DNA of 64,000 nt from Bradyrhizobium sp. dw_78 (GTDB lineage Bacteria; Pseudomonadota; Alphaproteobacteria; Rhizobiales; Xanthobacteraceae). Within the stretch, counting starts at the first letter, position 1, and every line of letters begins with the position of its first letter. The position numbers and the translations under genes are program-made. Positions 16,347-26,100 of this stretch are shown one piece after another. Where the stretch lies: NCBI RefSeq assembly GCF_018449525.1, contig NZ_JAAVUS010000007.1:124001-188000 (forward strand), written 5' to 3'. The notes beneath the pieces are model-generated. The model did no database searches. It was given only the letters and a program-made list of their open reading frames with translations, and had not been told where the DNA came from.

Positions 16347-16859
16347 CTATTGCTCCAGCACCATCATGCCGTTGGCGTATTCGAACCGCTTCAGCCGGGA
16401 CAGGAACGACAGGCCGAGCAGGTTTTCGGACAGCGCTTCGTCGGGCAGCACCATGGCGTCGACATCCCGCACCACGAGGCCGCCGACATCGATCATGGCG
16501 ATACGCGTGCGGGCCGCCTTGATGGTGCCGTTGGCGGTCGTGACCCTGGCGTTGTATTCGCCGGGTGTGGGACGCAGGCCGAAGCGAGCCGCGGAACTCT
16601 CGTTCAGCGCGATCACCGATGCACCGGTATCGACCATGAAGTCGATGCGCTGGCCGTTGATCCGGCCTTCGGTTTCGAAATGGCCACGGGCGTCGCGCGG
16701 GATATTGAGGCTGCGATCATTGGACGGCGCGTCTGCCTCGAGGGGAGCGACGTTTCGCGCGGCGGTATGAGCCAGCGCGGGCGTGATCCGATCCGCCATC
16801 TGGGCCATGACAATGCCGAGACCGGCCATGATCGCCGCAATGACCATTATGTTACGCAT
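16347..16859 (-). CDS. Membrane-anchored retropepsin-like aspartic protease (TIGR02281 type)
   Basis: A 170-residue protein with an N-terminal membrane or signal segment (IMVIAAIMAGLGIVMA) and one aspartyl-protease lobe. The catalytic motif is FMVDTGASVIAL (near residue 75), followed by a glycine-containing VGGLVVRDVDAMV segment and LLGLSFLSRLKRFEY, the typical second half. Such clan AA single-lobe proteases must dimerise to be active. Substrates are unknown. It is transcribed toward the phosphohexomutase with about 127 bp between. Confidence 0.87.
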   Translation of the reverse strand: MRNIMVIAAIMAGLGIVMAQMADRITPALAHTAARNVAPLEADAPSNDRSLNIPRDARGHFETEGRINGQRIDFMVDTGASVIALNESSAARFGLRPTPGEYNARVTTANGTIKAARTRIAMIDVGGLVVRDVDAMVLPDEALSENLLGLSFLSRLKRFEYANGMMVLEQ

Positions 16860-16863
16860 GACG

Positions 16864-16940
16864 CTACACTCGATTCCGCAGCGTCTTCGCGCGAAGCGGG
16901 CACTGGTTCGCGTGGAGAAAACGCGTCAAAAACAAAAGAC
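16864..16940. repeat. Dispersed intergenic element, family D, partial copy 3, inverted
   Basis: The reverse complement of this stretch reads 'tttgacgcgttttc', 'ccacgcgaacc', 'cgcttcgcgcgaagacgct', matching the right two thirds of the elements at 86-187 and 12472-12572. The left hairpin is absent. The rest of the gap to 17141 contains a terminator-like hairpin and no gene. Confidence 0.68.
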
Positions 16941-17109
16941 CGGACTGGCCCGATATCACCACGTCTGCCACCAGGCTGCGACCAATGTCGGTAGCGGAGG
17001 CTGTTGTTTCAGCGAAAAGGATGAGCGAAGCGTTAACAGGCGAGACGCCATAGGCGGACTTGAGCCGCGTACCATCTCCTTCGCAAGAGCCGTTTCGTTG
17101 GACGATGGC

Positions 17110-17130
17110 TTGCCGGGTCGAGCCCGGCAA
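17110..17130. terminator. Hairpin downstream of hrpB
   Basis: TTGCCGGG and CCCGGCAA pair perfectly with a 5-nt loop, ending 11 bp beyond the hrpB stop codon on the hrpB downstream side. No T-run follows, which is common for this group. Confidence 0.5.
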
Positions 17131-17141
17131 CGGCGTGAAAC

Positions 17142-19688
17142 CTAGGTTCCCCGCGGCTTCACCCGTCGCGTCGGCGGCGCGCTCGCGGGATCTTCCGGCC
17201 AGGGGTGCCGGGGATAGCGACCGCGCAGGTCGGAACGTACCGCGGCGTAGCTGCCGCGCCAGAAGCCCGGCAGATCGCGCGTCACCTGCACCGGGCGGTG
17301 CGCCGGCGACAACAATTCCAGCACCAGCGGCACCGCGCCTTTGGCAATCGATGGATGGGTGTTGAGGCCGAACAATTCCTGCAAGCGGACCGCAATGGTC
17401 GGCCCCTGCTCGGCCTCGTAATCGATCGGAAGCTGGGTGCCGGTCGGCGCCTCGAAATGCGTCGGCGCTTCACGCTCCAGCCGCGCGCGCAACTCCCAGG
17501 GCAACAGCGTCATCAGCGCGTCCGACAGGTCGCCGGGAGACAGATCCTTGAGTGAGGTTTTGTCGTACAACGCCGGCACCAGCCAATCTTCCCGCCGTGC
17601 CGCCAGCGCGTCATCGGACAGATCAGGCCAGGAATTCAGCGATGCTTCGCCCTCGGCCTTGCGCAGGAACATCACGCGGTCGCGCCACTGCTTGGCGGCC
17701 TTCGACCACGGCAGCCGGTCGAGGCCGGAGGTGATCAGGCCGTCCGCCAGCACCCGCGCCGTCTCCGCCGACGGGGTCAAGGCAAGCGGCGCTTCCGACA
17801 GCGTGATCGCATGCAGGGTACGCTTGCGTCGCGCCCGCAACGCCATCGCATTCCGGTCGAACGAAACCTCATCCACGGTCTCGATCTGGTCGGCGAAACG
17901 CAATTCGATATCGGAAAGCGCAAGCGGCGCCGCCAGCAGGATCCGACCCTGGGCCGCGGTGCCCGTGAGTTCAGCGACGGCGATATAGGGCGTTCGCGCC
18001 AGCGCGGAAGTCTGATCCACCGAAGCGCCGCGCCCGTTGGCGAGCACGAAGCTGCCATTGCCGCGGTTGCGCGCGACACGGTCGGGAAAAGCAAAGGCGA
18101 GCATCACACCGGTCGAAGACTCAGCGGAATCGACCTTTCCCCGGCCAGCGACATTTTCTGACGTAGCCACCTGCGCCGCCCAGCGCCGAGCAAGATCGCG
18201 GGCGCTGGCCGCGCGTTGCGAGCGATCGCGGCGGAATTGATCGAGCCTGTGGTCGAGATCGACGCTGTCACCGCCGAGGCCGCGCTCGGTAAGGACAGCT
18301 GCGATCTCGGCAGCCTCCTCGCCCGCGCCGAGACGATGCGAATCCACAATCATGCGGGCCAGCCGCGGCGGCAACGCCAACGCACGCAGGCTGTTGCCTT
18401 CCGCCGTGATCCGCCCGCCGTCATCGAGCGCACCAAGCTCGTGCAGCAGGCTGCGCGCTTCCTTGAGCGCAGGCGCCGGCGGCGGGTCCAGAAACGCCAG
18501 CGTCGCGGGATCGGTCACGCCCCATTGCGCGAGATCGAGCACCAGCGAGGAGAGATCGGCGCTGAGGATTTCCGGCTGGGTATAGGCCGCAAGCGACGCC
18601 GTCTGCGGCTCATCCCACAGCCGGTAGCAGACGCCGGGTTCGGTGCGGCCGGCACGGCCGCGGCGCTGATCGACTGCGGCATGCGAGGCGCGCACGGTTT
18701 CAAGCCGCGTCAATCCGAGATCTGGCTCATAGCGCGGCACCCGCGCCATGCCGGAATCCACCACGATACGGACGCCTTCGATGGTCAGCGAAGTTTCCGC
18801 GATCGACGTCGCCAGCACCACCTTGCGCTGCCCCTTCGGGGCGGGCGCGATGGCGCGGTCCTGCACGGCTGCATCGAGCGCGCCGAACAGCGGCACGATT
18901 TCGATCGAGGCGTCGTGGATTCGTTCGCCAAGAAAAATCTGGGTGCGGCGGATTTCCGCGACCCCCGGCAGGAACGCCAGCACCGAACCGGGATCGGCAC
19001 GCAGCGCCGTCGCGATCGCATCTGCCATCTGCCGTTCCAGCGGCGCGTCGGGCTTGCGGCCGAGATAGCGCGTCTCGACCGGAAAGGCGCGGCCTTCGCT
19101 GGCGATCACGGGCGCGCCGCCCAGCAGCCCGGCGACCCGCGCACCGTCGAGCGTCGCCGACATCACCAGGATCCGCAAATCCTCGCGCAGCCCGGTTTGC
19201 GCATCGCGCGCCAGCGCCAGCCCGAGATCGGCATCGAGCGAACGTTCATGGAATTCATCGAACAGGACGGCCGCGACACCGGACAATTCAGGATCGTCGA
19301 GAATACGCCGCGAGAAAATGCCTTCGGTGACGACTTCGATCCGCGTGGCGCGCGACACTTTCGAGCCGAACCGCACGCGATAGCCGACGGTCTCGCCCAC
19401 GCGCTCGCCCAGGGTCTTCGCCATCCGCTCGGCGCTGGCGCGGGCCGCGATCCGCCGCGGCTCCAGCATGATGATTTTTCTGTCGGCCAGCCACGGCGCA
19501 TCGAGCAGCGCCAGCGGCACCCGCGTGGTCTTGCCGGCACCGGGCGGCGCTACCAGTACGCCGGTATTGTTGCCGGCAAGCGCACGCGCCAGCTCATCGA
19601 GCACCGCGTCGATCGGAAGGGGGCTGTCGAAACTGCGGGGCAATATCTCGAATCCGTCATCACCCGCCAGTGGGTCGCCGCTGCGCAC
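17142..19688 (-). CDS. hrpB: ATP-dependent RNA helicase-like protein HrpB
   Basis: The ~848-residue DEAH-family helicase begins with an ATP-binding domain: Walker A GAGKTTRVPLALL (about 50-62), DEFHERSLDADLG (motif II), MSATLDG (motif III), then VVLATSIAETSLTIEG and QRRGRAGRTEPG (motifs V and VI). The HrpB-specific C-terminal region follows. Its cellular substrate is not well established; it is one of the least understood bacterial DExH proteins. The longest frame starts at a GTG (19688); a TTG at 19643 just before RSFDSPLPIDAVL would give a more family-like N-terminus, so the exact start is uncertain. It follows ugd on the same strand across a hairpin. Confidence 0.95.
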   Translation of the reverse strand: MRSGDPLAGDDGFEILPRSFDSPLPIDAVLDELARALAGNNTGVLVAPPGAGKTTRVPLALLDAPWLADRKIIMLEPRRIAARASAERMAKTLGERVGETVGYRVRFGSKVSRATRIEVVTEGIFSRRILDDPELSGVAAVLFDEFHERSLDADLGLALARDAQTGLREDLRILVMSATLDGARVAGLLGGAPVIASEGRAFPVETRYLGRKPDAPLERQMADAIATALRADPGSVLAFLPGVAEIRRTQIFLGERIHDASIEIVPLFGALDAAVQDRAIAPAPKGQRKVVLATSIAETSLTIEGVRIVVDSGMARVPRYEPDLGLTRLETVRASHAAVDQRRGRAGRTEPGVCYRLWDEPQTASLAAYTQPEILSADLSSLVLDLAQWGVTDPATLAFLDPPPAPALKEARSLLHELGALDDGGRITAEGNSLRALALPPRLARMIVDSHRLGAGEEAAEIAAVLTERGLGGDSVDLDHRLDQFRRDRSQRAASARDLARRWAAQVATSENVAGRGKVDSAESSTGVMLAFAFPDRVARNRGNGSFVLANGRGASVDQTSALARTPYIAVAELTGTAAQGRILLAAPLALSDIELRFADQIETVDEVSFDRNAMALRARRKRTLHAITLSEAPLALTPSAETARVLADGLITSGLDRLPWSKAAKQWRDRVMFLRKAEGEASLNSWPDLSDDALAARREDWLVPALYDKTSLKDLSPGDLSDALMTLLPWELRARLEREAPTHFEAPTGTQLPIDYEAEQGPTIAVRLQELFGLNTHPSIAKGAVPLVLELLSPAHRPVQVTRDLPGFWRGSYAAVRSDLRGRYPRHPWPEDPASAPPTRRVKPRGT

Positions 19689-19761
19689 CGCCCGATGACA
19701 GGCTACATCGGATGATCCGGTAAACTCAGACGTCGATCGTCAGCAAGACCGGGCATACCGG

Positions 19762-19783
19762 ATACCCCGCCTCCGCGGGGTAT
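19762..19783. terminator. Hairpin between ugd and hrpB
   Basis: ATACCCCGC and GCGGGGTAT form a perfect 9-bp stem with a CTCC loop, 16 bp beyond the ugd stop codon (ugd is on the minus strand). Likely ends the ugd transcript. Confidence 0.6.
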
Positions 19784-19798
19784 GACAACACCACTGCT

Positions 19799-21118
19799 TC
19801 AGCTCTGCGGCACCGGCCCGCGGCCGACGCTTTCATAGGTGAAGCCGAGCGCGGCCATCTCTTCGGGACGATAGACGTTGCGCAGATCCACAATCACCGG
19901 CCGCGCCATCTCGCGCTTCAGCCGTTCGAGATCGAGGGTGCGGTATTGCACCCACTCGGTCACGACCACCATGGCGTCGGCGCCCGCCGCGCAAGCATAG
20001 GGGTCGTCGCAATATTCGATCTCGGGCAATTCGCGCCGCGCCTGTTCCATGCCTACCGGATCATGCGCGCGTACCTTCGCCCCCATGTCGAGCAGGCTCG
20101 TCACCAGCGGGATCGACGGCGCCTCGCGCATGTCGTCGGTGTCGGGCTTGAAGGTGAGGCCGAGCACGGCGACGGTCTTGCCGCGCAGGCTGCCGCCCAA
20201 GGCGTTCGCGACCTTGCGCGCCATCGCGCGCTTGCGGTTGTCGTTGACCGCGAGCACGGATTCGACGATCCGCAACTGCACGTCGTGATCGAGCGCGGTT
20301 TTCACCAGCGCACGGGTGTCCTTCGGGAAGCACGAGCCACCGAAGCCCGGGCCGGCATGCAGGAATTTCGAACCGATGCGGTTGTCGAGCCCGATGCCAC
20401 GCGCGACCTCCTGCACGTCGGCGCCGACCTTTTCCGAAAGGTCGGCGATCTCGTTGATGAAGGTGATCTTGGTGGCGAGAAACGCGTTAGCAGCGTATTT
20501 GATCAGTTCCGCCGTGCGCCGCGCCGTGAACATCAGCGGCGCCTGGTTCAGCGACAACGGCCGGTAGACATCGCCAAGCACCTTGCGCCCGCGCTCGTCC
20601 GAAGTGCCGACCACGATGCGGTCGGGGAACTTGAAGTCGCGGATCGCTGCGCCTTCGCGCAGAAACTCCGGATTGGAGGCGACCACCACATCGGCCGAGG
20701 GATTGGCTTCGCGGATCAGGCGCTCGACCTCGTCGCCAGTGCCGACCGGCACGGTCGATTTGGTGACGACCACGGTGAAACCCTTGAGCGCCTTGGCGAT
20801 CTCGCGCGCGGCGGCATAGACGTAACTCAAATCGGCATGGCCGTCGCCGCGACGGGATGGCGTGCCGACCGCGATGAAGACCGCATCGGCCTCGGCCACC
20901 GGAGCTGTCAGATCGGTGGTGAAATTCAGCCGCCCGGCCTTGACGTTGGACGCGACCAGCGCGTCAAGACCCGGCTCGAAAATCGGAATTTCGCCGCGGT
21001 GAAGCGCCGCGATCTTGCCGCCGTCCTTGTCCACGCAGGTGACGTGGTGACCGAAATCCGAAAAGCAGGCGCCGGATACCAGCCCCACATACCCCGTGCC
21101 GATCATGGCAATCCGCAT
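19799..21118 (-). CDS. ugd: UDP-glucose 6-dehydrogenase
   Basis: The 439-residue enzyme oxidises UDP-glucose to UDP-glucuronate for capsule, exopolysaccharide and LPS synthesis. It has the N-terminal dinucleotide fold (IGTGYVGLVSGACF, residues 6-19), the TKSTVPVGTGDEVE segment, the active-site cysteine loop GFGGSCFPKDTRAL (around residue 260) and the C-terminal UDP-binding domain with LGLTFKPDTDDMREAPS. Length and motifs are canonical. It is divergent from an acyltransferase gene; both could serve surface polysaccharides. The 195-bp gap between them should hold both promoters. Confidence 0.96.
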   Translation of the reverse strand: MRIAMIGTGYVGLVSGACFSDFGHHVTCVDKDGGKIAALHRGEIPIFEPGLDALVASNVKAGRLNFTTDLTAPVAEADAVFIAVGTPSRRGDGHADLSYVYAAAREIAKALKGFTVVVTKSTVPVGTGDEVERLIREANPSADVVVASNPEFLREGAAIRDFKFPDRIVVGTSDERGRKVLGDVYRPLSLNQAPLMFTARRTAELIKYAANAFLATKITFINEIADLSEKVGADVQEVARGIGLDNRIGSKFLHAGPGFGGSCFPKDTRALVKTALDHDVQLRIVESVLAVNDNRKRAMARKVANALGGSLRGKTVAVLGLTFKPDTDDMREAPSIPLVTSLLDMGAKVRAHDPVGMEQARRELPEIEYCDDPYACAAGADAMVVVTEWVQYRTLDLERLKREMARPVIVDLRNVYRPEEMAALGFTYESVGRGPVPQS

Positions 21119-21313
21119 AAGACAACCTGCCCGTAATGGTTAATGACAACCTCGAATTTCGACGCGTCTTAAAACATTTCCGAAGGATGGGAAACCGTTG
21201 GGGCCTAGAAAAGCGGGCATGTCGTTAAAAGCGGCATGTCATTTGTATGAATAAAGGAGAATGAAACCGGTCCGGCCGAAGATACCAGAAATTCGCGCCG
21301 AAAAAGGACACCG

Positions 21314-22381
21314 ATGCCACCAAACGGCACATCCGCCATGACCAACCGTCCCGCGCCGGCTGCGGACGGCCGTGTCGACTGGGTCGACTATGCCAAGGGC
21401 ATCTGCATCATCATGGTGGTCATGATGCATTCGGTGCTGGGCGTGGAACTCGCGGCCGGCCAGACCGGTTTCATGCACCTCGTCGTCATGTTCGCCAAAC
21501 CGTTCCGGATGCCGGATTTCTTCCTGATCTCGGGGCTATTCCTTCCAGTCGTGATCGATCGCGACTGGCGCACCTATCTCGACCGCAAGGTCGTCCATTT
21601 CGCCTATTTTTATGTAATCTGGGTGACAATCCAGTTCGGCTTCAAGGCGCCGGCCTTTGCCGCCGAGACAAGTTGGTCCCATGCCGGCCTGATGTATCTC
21701 GAAGCCTTCATCGATCCGTTCGGCACGCTATGGTTCATCTATCTGCTGCCGATTTTCTTCGTGGTCATCAAGGCCACGCGCCGGCTGCCGCCGGTGCTGA
21801 TCTGGAGCGTTGCGGCGCTGCTTGAAACCGCCCATGTCTCGACCGGCTGGACCGCGATCGACGAATTCTGTGCGCGCTTCATCTACATCTATTCGGGCTA
21901 TTTGTTCGCCCATTATGTGTTCGCGCTTTCCGACCTGGCGCGGGTGCGCCCTCGCCTCGCCATGCTGGGGCTGGCGCTATGGGCGCTCATTAACGGCGGC
22001 CTGGTGGCACTGGGCGCCAGCGAATGGCCGCTGATCTCGCTTGCACTCGGTTTTTCCGGCGCCTGTGCCATCATCACGACCGGCACGCTGCTGGCGCGGA
22101 TGCATTGGCTGAATTTCTTTCGCTTTTGCGGCGAACATTCGATCGTCATCTATCTCGCATTCTTCCTGCCGATGGCCTCGACGCGGACATTGCTGCTGCA
22201 TAGCGGACTTATCCACGACATCGGCGCGATTTCACTGATCGTCACCATCGTCGGCGTTATCGGCGCGCTGGCGATCTGGTGGGCCGCACTGGCGCTGAAG
22301 GCCAATTTCCTGTTCGAACGCCCCGCGGCGTTCTGGATCGCGCCAAAAAAGTCCGGTCGCGTGTTGCAGCCGGCGGAATAG
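21314..22381 (+). CDS. Acyltransferase-3 family membrane protein
   Basis: A 355-residue integral membrane protein with about ten hydrophobic helices. The N-terminal DWVDYAKGICIIMVVMMHSV is characteristic of the acyltransferase-3 family, with the conserved His in MMHSV, and RMPDFFLISGLFLPV follows as the second family motif. Family members transfer acyl groups, often acetyl, to sugars of LPS, exopolysaccharide or Nod factors, or to osmoregulated glucans. The ATG at 21314 is preceded by AAAGGACACC; an internal ATG at 21338 is an alternative. Divergence from ugd hints at polysaccharide decoration. Substrate unknown. Confidence 0.85.
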   Translation: MPPNGTSAMTNRPAPAADGRVDWVDYAKGICIIMVVMMHSVLGVELAAGQTGFMHLVVMFAKPFRMPDFFLISGLFLPVVIDRDWRTYLDRKVVHFAYFYVIWVTIQFGFKAPAFAAETSWSHAGLMYLEAFIDPFGTLWFIYLLPIFFVVIKATRRLPPVLIWSVAALLETAHVSTGWTAIDEFCARFIYIYSGYLFAHYVFALSDLARVRPRLAMLGLALWALINGGLVALGASEWPLISLALGFSGACAIITTGTLLARMHWLNFFRFCGEHSIVIYLAFFLPMASTRTLLLHSGLIHDIGAISLIVTIVGVIGALAIWWAALALKANFLFERPAAFWIAPKKSGRVLQPAE

Positions 22382-22426
22382 GTTCTCGCGGCCTTCGCCC
22401 ACTTATCAAGGCGATGACGGACTGAG

Positions 22427-23020
22427 CTAGCGCGCCTCCTCGATCTTCACGCCATCCTTCATCTGCGCAATTTTCGCGCGAAATCCCTCGACGTCGCCAA
22501 AATCGGCGAAGCCCTGGTAATACGGGTGCGGGCCGAGCACACGGCGGGCATGCTTGATCGGGCACCAATAGATTTCGGTGCGCGACGCCACCTCGCGCAT
22601 GAATGCGATGGCGCCATTGGCATAGGAGCAATAGGCGCAGTTGAATTTTTCGATCAAGTTGAGATAGGCGAGATGGTGCCGGTCGAAGACCAGATAGTCG
22701 CGGCGGCGCGCCTTTGGAATCCTGTAAACCGGAAAGCAGATCGCCTGATACGCCATGACGGTGAGGTCGAGCAGCGCGATCGGGACGATCATCGAATAGA
22801 TCACCGGCGCGGTCAGAATCACCAGCGGATTGGCATCGAGGAGATAGCGCGATACCCGCGTCTTGATCTCGCTGTGGATCCGCAGCACCTCCTTCTCGAA
22901 CACGATCCTGCGGTTTTCGAGGTGGAAGCGCAGCTCTTCCCGCCGCTTCGCCATTTCGACCTCGATCTCGGCCTGGACCTGATGCAGCTTCTCCATCAGC
23001 CTATCGAGTTGCGCGGTCAT
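22427..23020 (-). CDS. Conserved uncharacterised membrane protein with CxxC-type motif
   Basis: This 197-residue protein starts with a charged amphipathic coiled coil (about 1-50, MTAQLDRLMEKLHQVQAEIE), then two closely spaced hydrophobic stretches (about 64-96, ILTAPVIYSMIVPIALLDL and MAYQAICFPVY). A cytoplasm-like C-terminal half follows with EKFNCAYCSYANG (a C-x2-C motif) and TEIYWCPIKHARR, a third Cys-Pro-x-x-His. Three Cys and a His could bind a metal or cluster. I recall similar proteins in several proteobacterial groups, but no function. The ATG at 23020 has a clear AGGGAAGA ribosome-binding site; the longer frame that overlaps polA is not real. It is divergent from polA. Confidence 0.82.
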   Translation of the reverse strand: MTAQLDRLMEKLHQVQAEIEVEMAKRREELRFHLENRRIVFEKEVLRIHSEIKTRVSRYLLDANPLVILTAPVIYSMIVPIALLDLTVMAYQAICFPVYRIPKARRRDYLVFDRHHLAYLNLIEKFNCAYCSYANGAIAFMREVASRTEIYWCPIKHARRVLGPHPYYQGFADFGDVEGFRAKIAQMKDGVKIEEAR

Positions 23021-23170
23021 GATATGATCTTCCCTCGTTGCCGGTCGCGCAGGGGGACATGGAACGGCCGCCGATGCAACCTGTTGCGACAGCGTGGCTG
23101 CAAAGCAAAAATCCCGGCACATCTTCGCCGCAAGGCTGTCAATCCTCGGAAAAATCCCTAGATTGCGGCC

Positions 23171-26100
23171 ATGCCGAAAACCTCTCCAAAAGCCGCCGCC
23201 AACCCCGTTGCCGTCAAGGCGCCTGCGAAAGGCGACCACGTGTTCCTGGTCGACGGCTCCTCCTACATCTTCCGCGCCTATCATGCGCTGCCGCCGCTGA
23301 ACCGCAAATCCGACGGGCTGCAAGTCAACGCCGTGCTCGGCTTCTGCAACATGCTGTGGAAGCTGTTGCGCGACATGCCGGAGGACAATCGGCCGACGCA
23401 CCTCGCCATCATCTTCGACAAATCGGAAATCACCTTCCGCAACAAGCTCTATCCCGACTACAAGGCGCACCGGCCGCCGGCCCCGGACGACCTGATCCCG
23501 CAATTCGCGCTGATCCGCGAGGCCGTGCGCGCCTTCGACCTGCCCTGCCTGGAGCAGGCCGGTTTCGAGGCCGACGACCTGATCGCGACCTATGTGCGCC
23601 TCGCCTGCGAGCGTGGCGCCAGCGCGACCATCGTGTCCTCCGACAAGGATCTGATGCAGCTCGTGACCGACTGCGTCACCATGTACGATACCATGAAGGA
23701 CCGCCGTATCGGCATCGCCGAGGTGATCGAGAAATTCGGCGTGCCGCCGGAAAAGGTGGTCGAGGTACAGGCGCTGGCGGGCGATTCGACCGACAATGTG
23801 CCGGGCGTACCCGGCATCGGCATCAAGACCGCGGCGCAATTGATCATTGAATATGGCGATCTCGAACAGCTTCTGGCCCGCGCCGGCGAGATCAAGCAGC
23901 CGAAGCGGCGCGAGGCGCTGATCGGGAATGCCGAGAAGGCGCGCATCTCGCGGCAATTGGTGTTGCTGGACGACAAGGTCGATCTCGACGTGCCGCTCGA
24001 CGAGCTCGCGGTACATGAACCCGACCCGCGCAAGCTGGTCGCATTTTTGAAGGCGATGGAATTTTCCACGCTGACCCGCCGCGTTGCCGAATATTCGCAG
24101 ATCGATCCGGCGGATGTCGAGCCGGATCCCGGCTACCGGAGCGGCGCGAGCGTCTTTTCGCCCCTGCCCGAGGGCGATACAGACGCAGCCGGCAGCGCGA
24201 TCGCGGACCGGAACGGTCCGAGCGGAGATTTGTTCGCGGACCAAGGCACCCCCATCCTACCCTCCCCTACAAGCGGGAAAGGCGGCGCTTCGGGCAAGAC
24301 CGGAGGCGGCAGGGAAGACAAAGCCGCGAGCCTCAAGGGCACGCCGGCCGCGCTCGTCGCCGCACGCAGCGAAGAGGCACGGAAACTTCGCGTCGATCGC
24401 GATAAATATCAGACGATCCATAGCCTCGATGCGCTCAGCGGCTGGATCGCACGCATTCACGATGTCGGCCATTTCGCCATCGAAGTGAAGGCCGGTTCGA
24501 TCGACCCGATGCAGGCCGAGATCTGCGGCATCGCGCTGGCGCTCACGCCCAACGATGCCGCCTATGTCCCGCTCGGCCACAGGCAATCCGGCGGCGACGC
24601 CGGATTGTTCGATGCCGGGCTGGCGCCGGACCAGATCAAGACGGCCGACGCGCTTACGACGCTACGCCCGCTGCTGGAATCGGCGGGGATCCTGAAGATC
24701 GGCTTCAACATCAAATTCAGCGCCGTGATGTTGGCGCAGGCCGGCATCACCCTCCGCAATTACGACGACGCGCAACTGATGTCCTATGCGCTCGACGCCG
24801 GCCGCAACGCGCATGGGTTGGAGGCGCTGGCCGAACGCTGGCTCGGTCACGCCACAATCAGCTTTGGCGAATTGACCGGCAGCGGCAAGAACAAGCTGAG
24901 TTTCGATCAAGTCGCGATCGACCGGGCGACAGCGTATTCGGCCGAGGATGCCGACGTGACCTTGCGGCTGTGGCGCGTGCTGAAACCACGTCTGGTCGCC
25001 GAGCGCATGACCGCGGTGTACGAGACGCTGGAACGGCCGCTGGTCGCCGTGCTGGCGCGCATGGAGCGGCGCGGCATCTCGATCGACCGCCAGGTGCTGT
25101 CGCGCCTGTCGGGCGATTTTGCCCAGACCGCCGCGCGCGTCGAGGCCGAGCTTCAGGAACTCGCCGGCGAGCCGATCAATGTCGGTAGCCCCAAGCAGAT
25201 CGGCGACATCCTGTTCGGCAAGATGGGAATATCCGGCGGCACCAAGACCAAGACCGGCGCATGGTCGACCTCAGCGCAGATCCTCGACGATCTCGCCGAA
25301 CAGGGCTACGAATTTCCGAGAAAGATTCTGGAGTGGCGGCAGGTTTCAAAACTGAAATCGACCTATACCGACGCGCTGCCGGCTTACGTCAATCCGCAAA
25401 CCCATCGCGTGCATACGACCTACGCGCTGGCGGCGACCACCACCGGCCGGCTGTCGTCGAACGAACCGAATTTGCAGAACATCCCGGTTCGCACCGAGGA
25501 CGGCCGGAAAATCCGCCGCGCCTTCGTGGCCTCCACCGGCCATAAGCTGGTGTCGGCGGATTATTCGCAGATCGAGCTGCGGCTATTGGCTGAGATCGCC
25601 GATATCCCGGTGCTGAAACAGGCGTTCCGCGACGGGCTCGACATTCACGCCATGACGGCCTCGGAAATGTTCGGCGTGCCGATCAAGGACATGCCGAGCG
25701 AGATACGCCGCCGGGCCAAGGCGATCAATTTCGGCATCATCTACGGCATCTCGGCCTTTGGCCTCGCCAATCAACTGGGCATCGCGCGCGAAGAAGCTTC
25801 CGCCTATATCAAGAAATATTTCGAACGCTTTCCCGGCATCCGTGCCTATATGGACGAGACCAGGGAGTTTTGCCGCCAGAACGGTTACGTCACCACGCTG
25901 TTCGGTCGGAAGTGCTACTATCCTGATATCAAGGCCAGCAACGCGTCCGTCCGCTCTTTCAACGAGCGCGCCGCGATTAACGCGCGCCTGCAAGGCACCG
26001 CCGCCGACATCATCCGCCGCGCCATGATCCGGATGGAGGATGCGCTCGCCGAACACAAGCTCTCGGCGCAGATGCTGTTGCAGGTGCATGACGAACTGAT

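Noticed and set aside
22427..24244. 605-codon minus-strand frame spanning the cysteine-motif gene and the 5' part of polA
   Set aside because: Only the last 197 codons look like protein. The rest mirrors polA and has the His/Gln/Arg-rich composition of an antisense shadow.
23891..24480. polA as a pseudogene because of the altered exonuclease motifs
   Set aside because: The frame is uninterrupted over 1024 codons and both 5'-nuclease and polymerase motifs are intact, so only one domain seems to have lost function.
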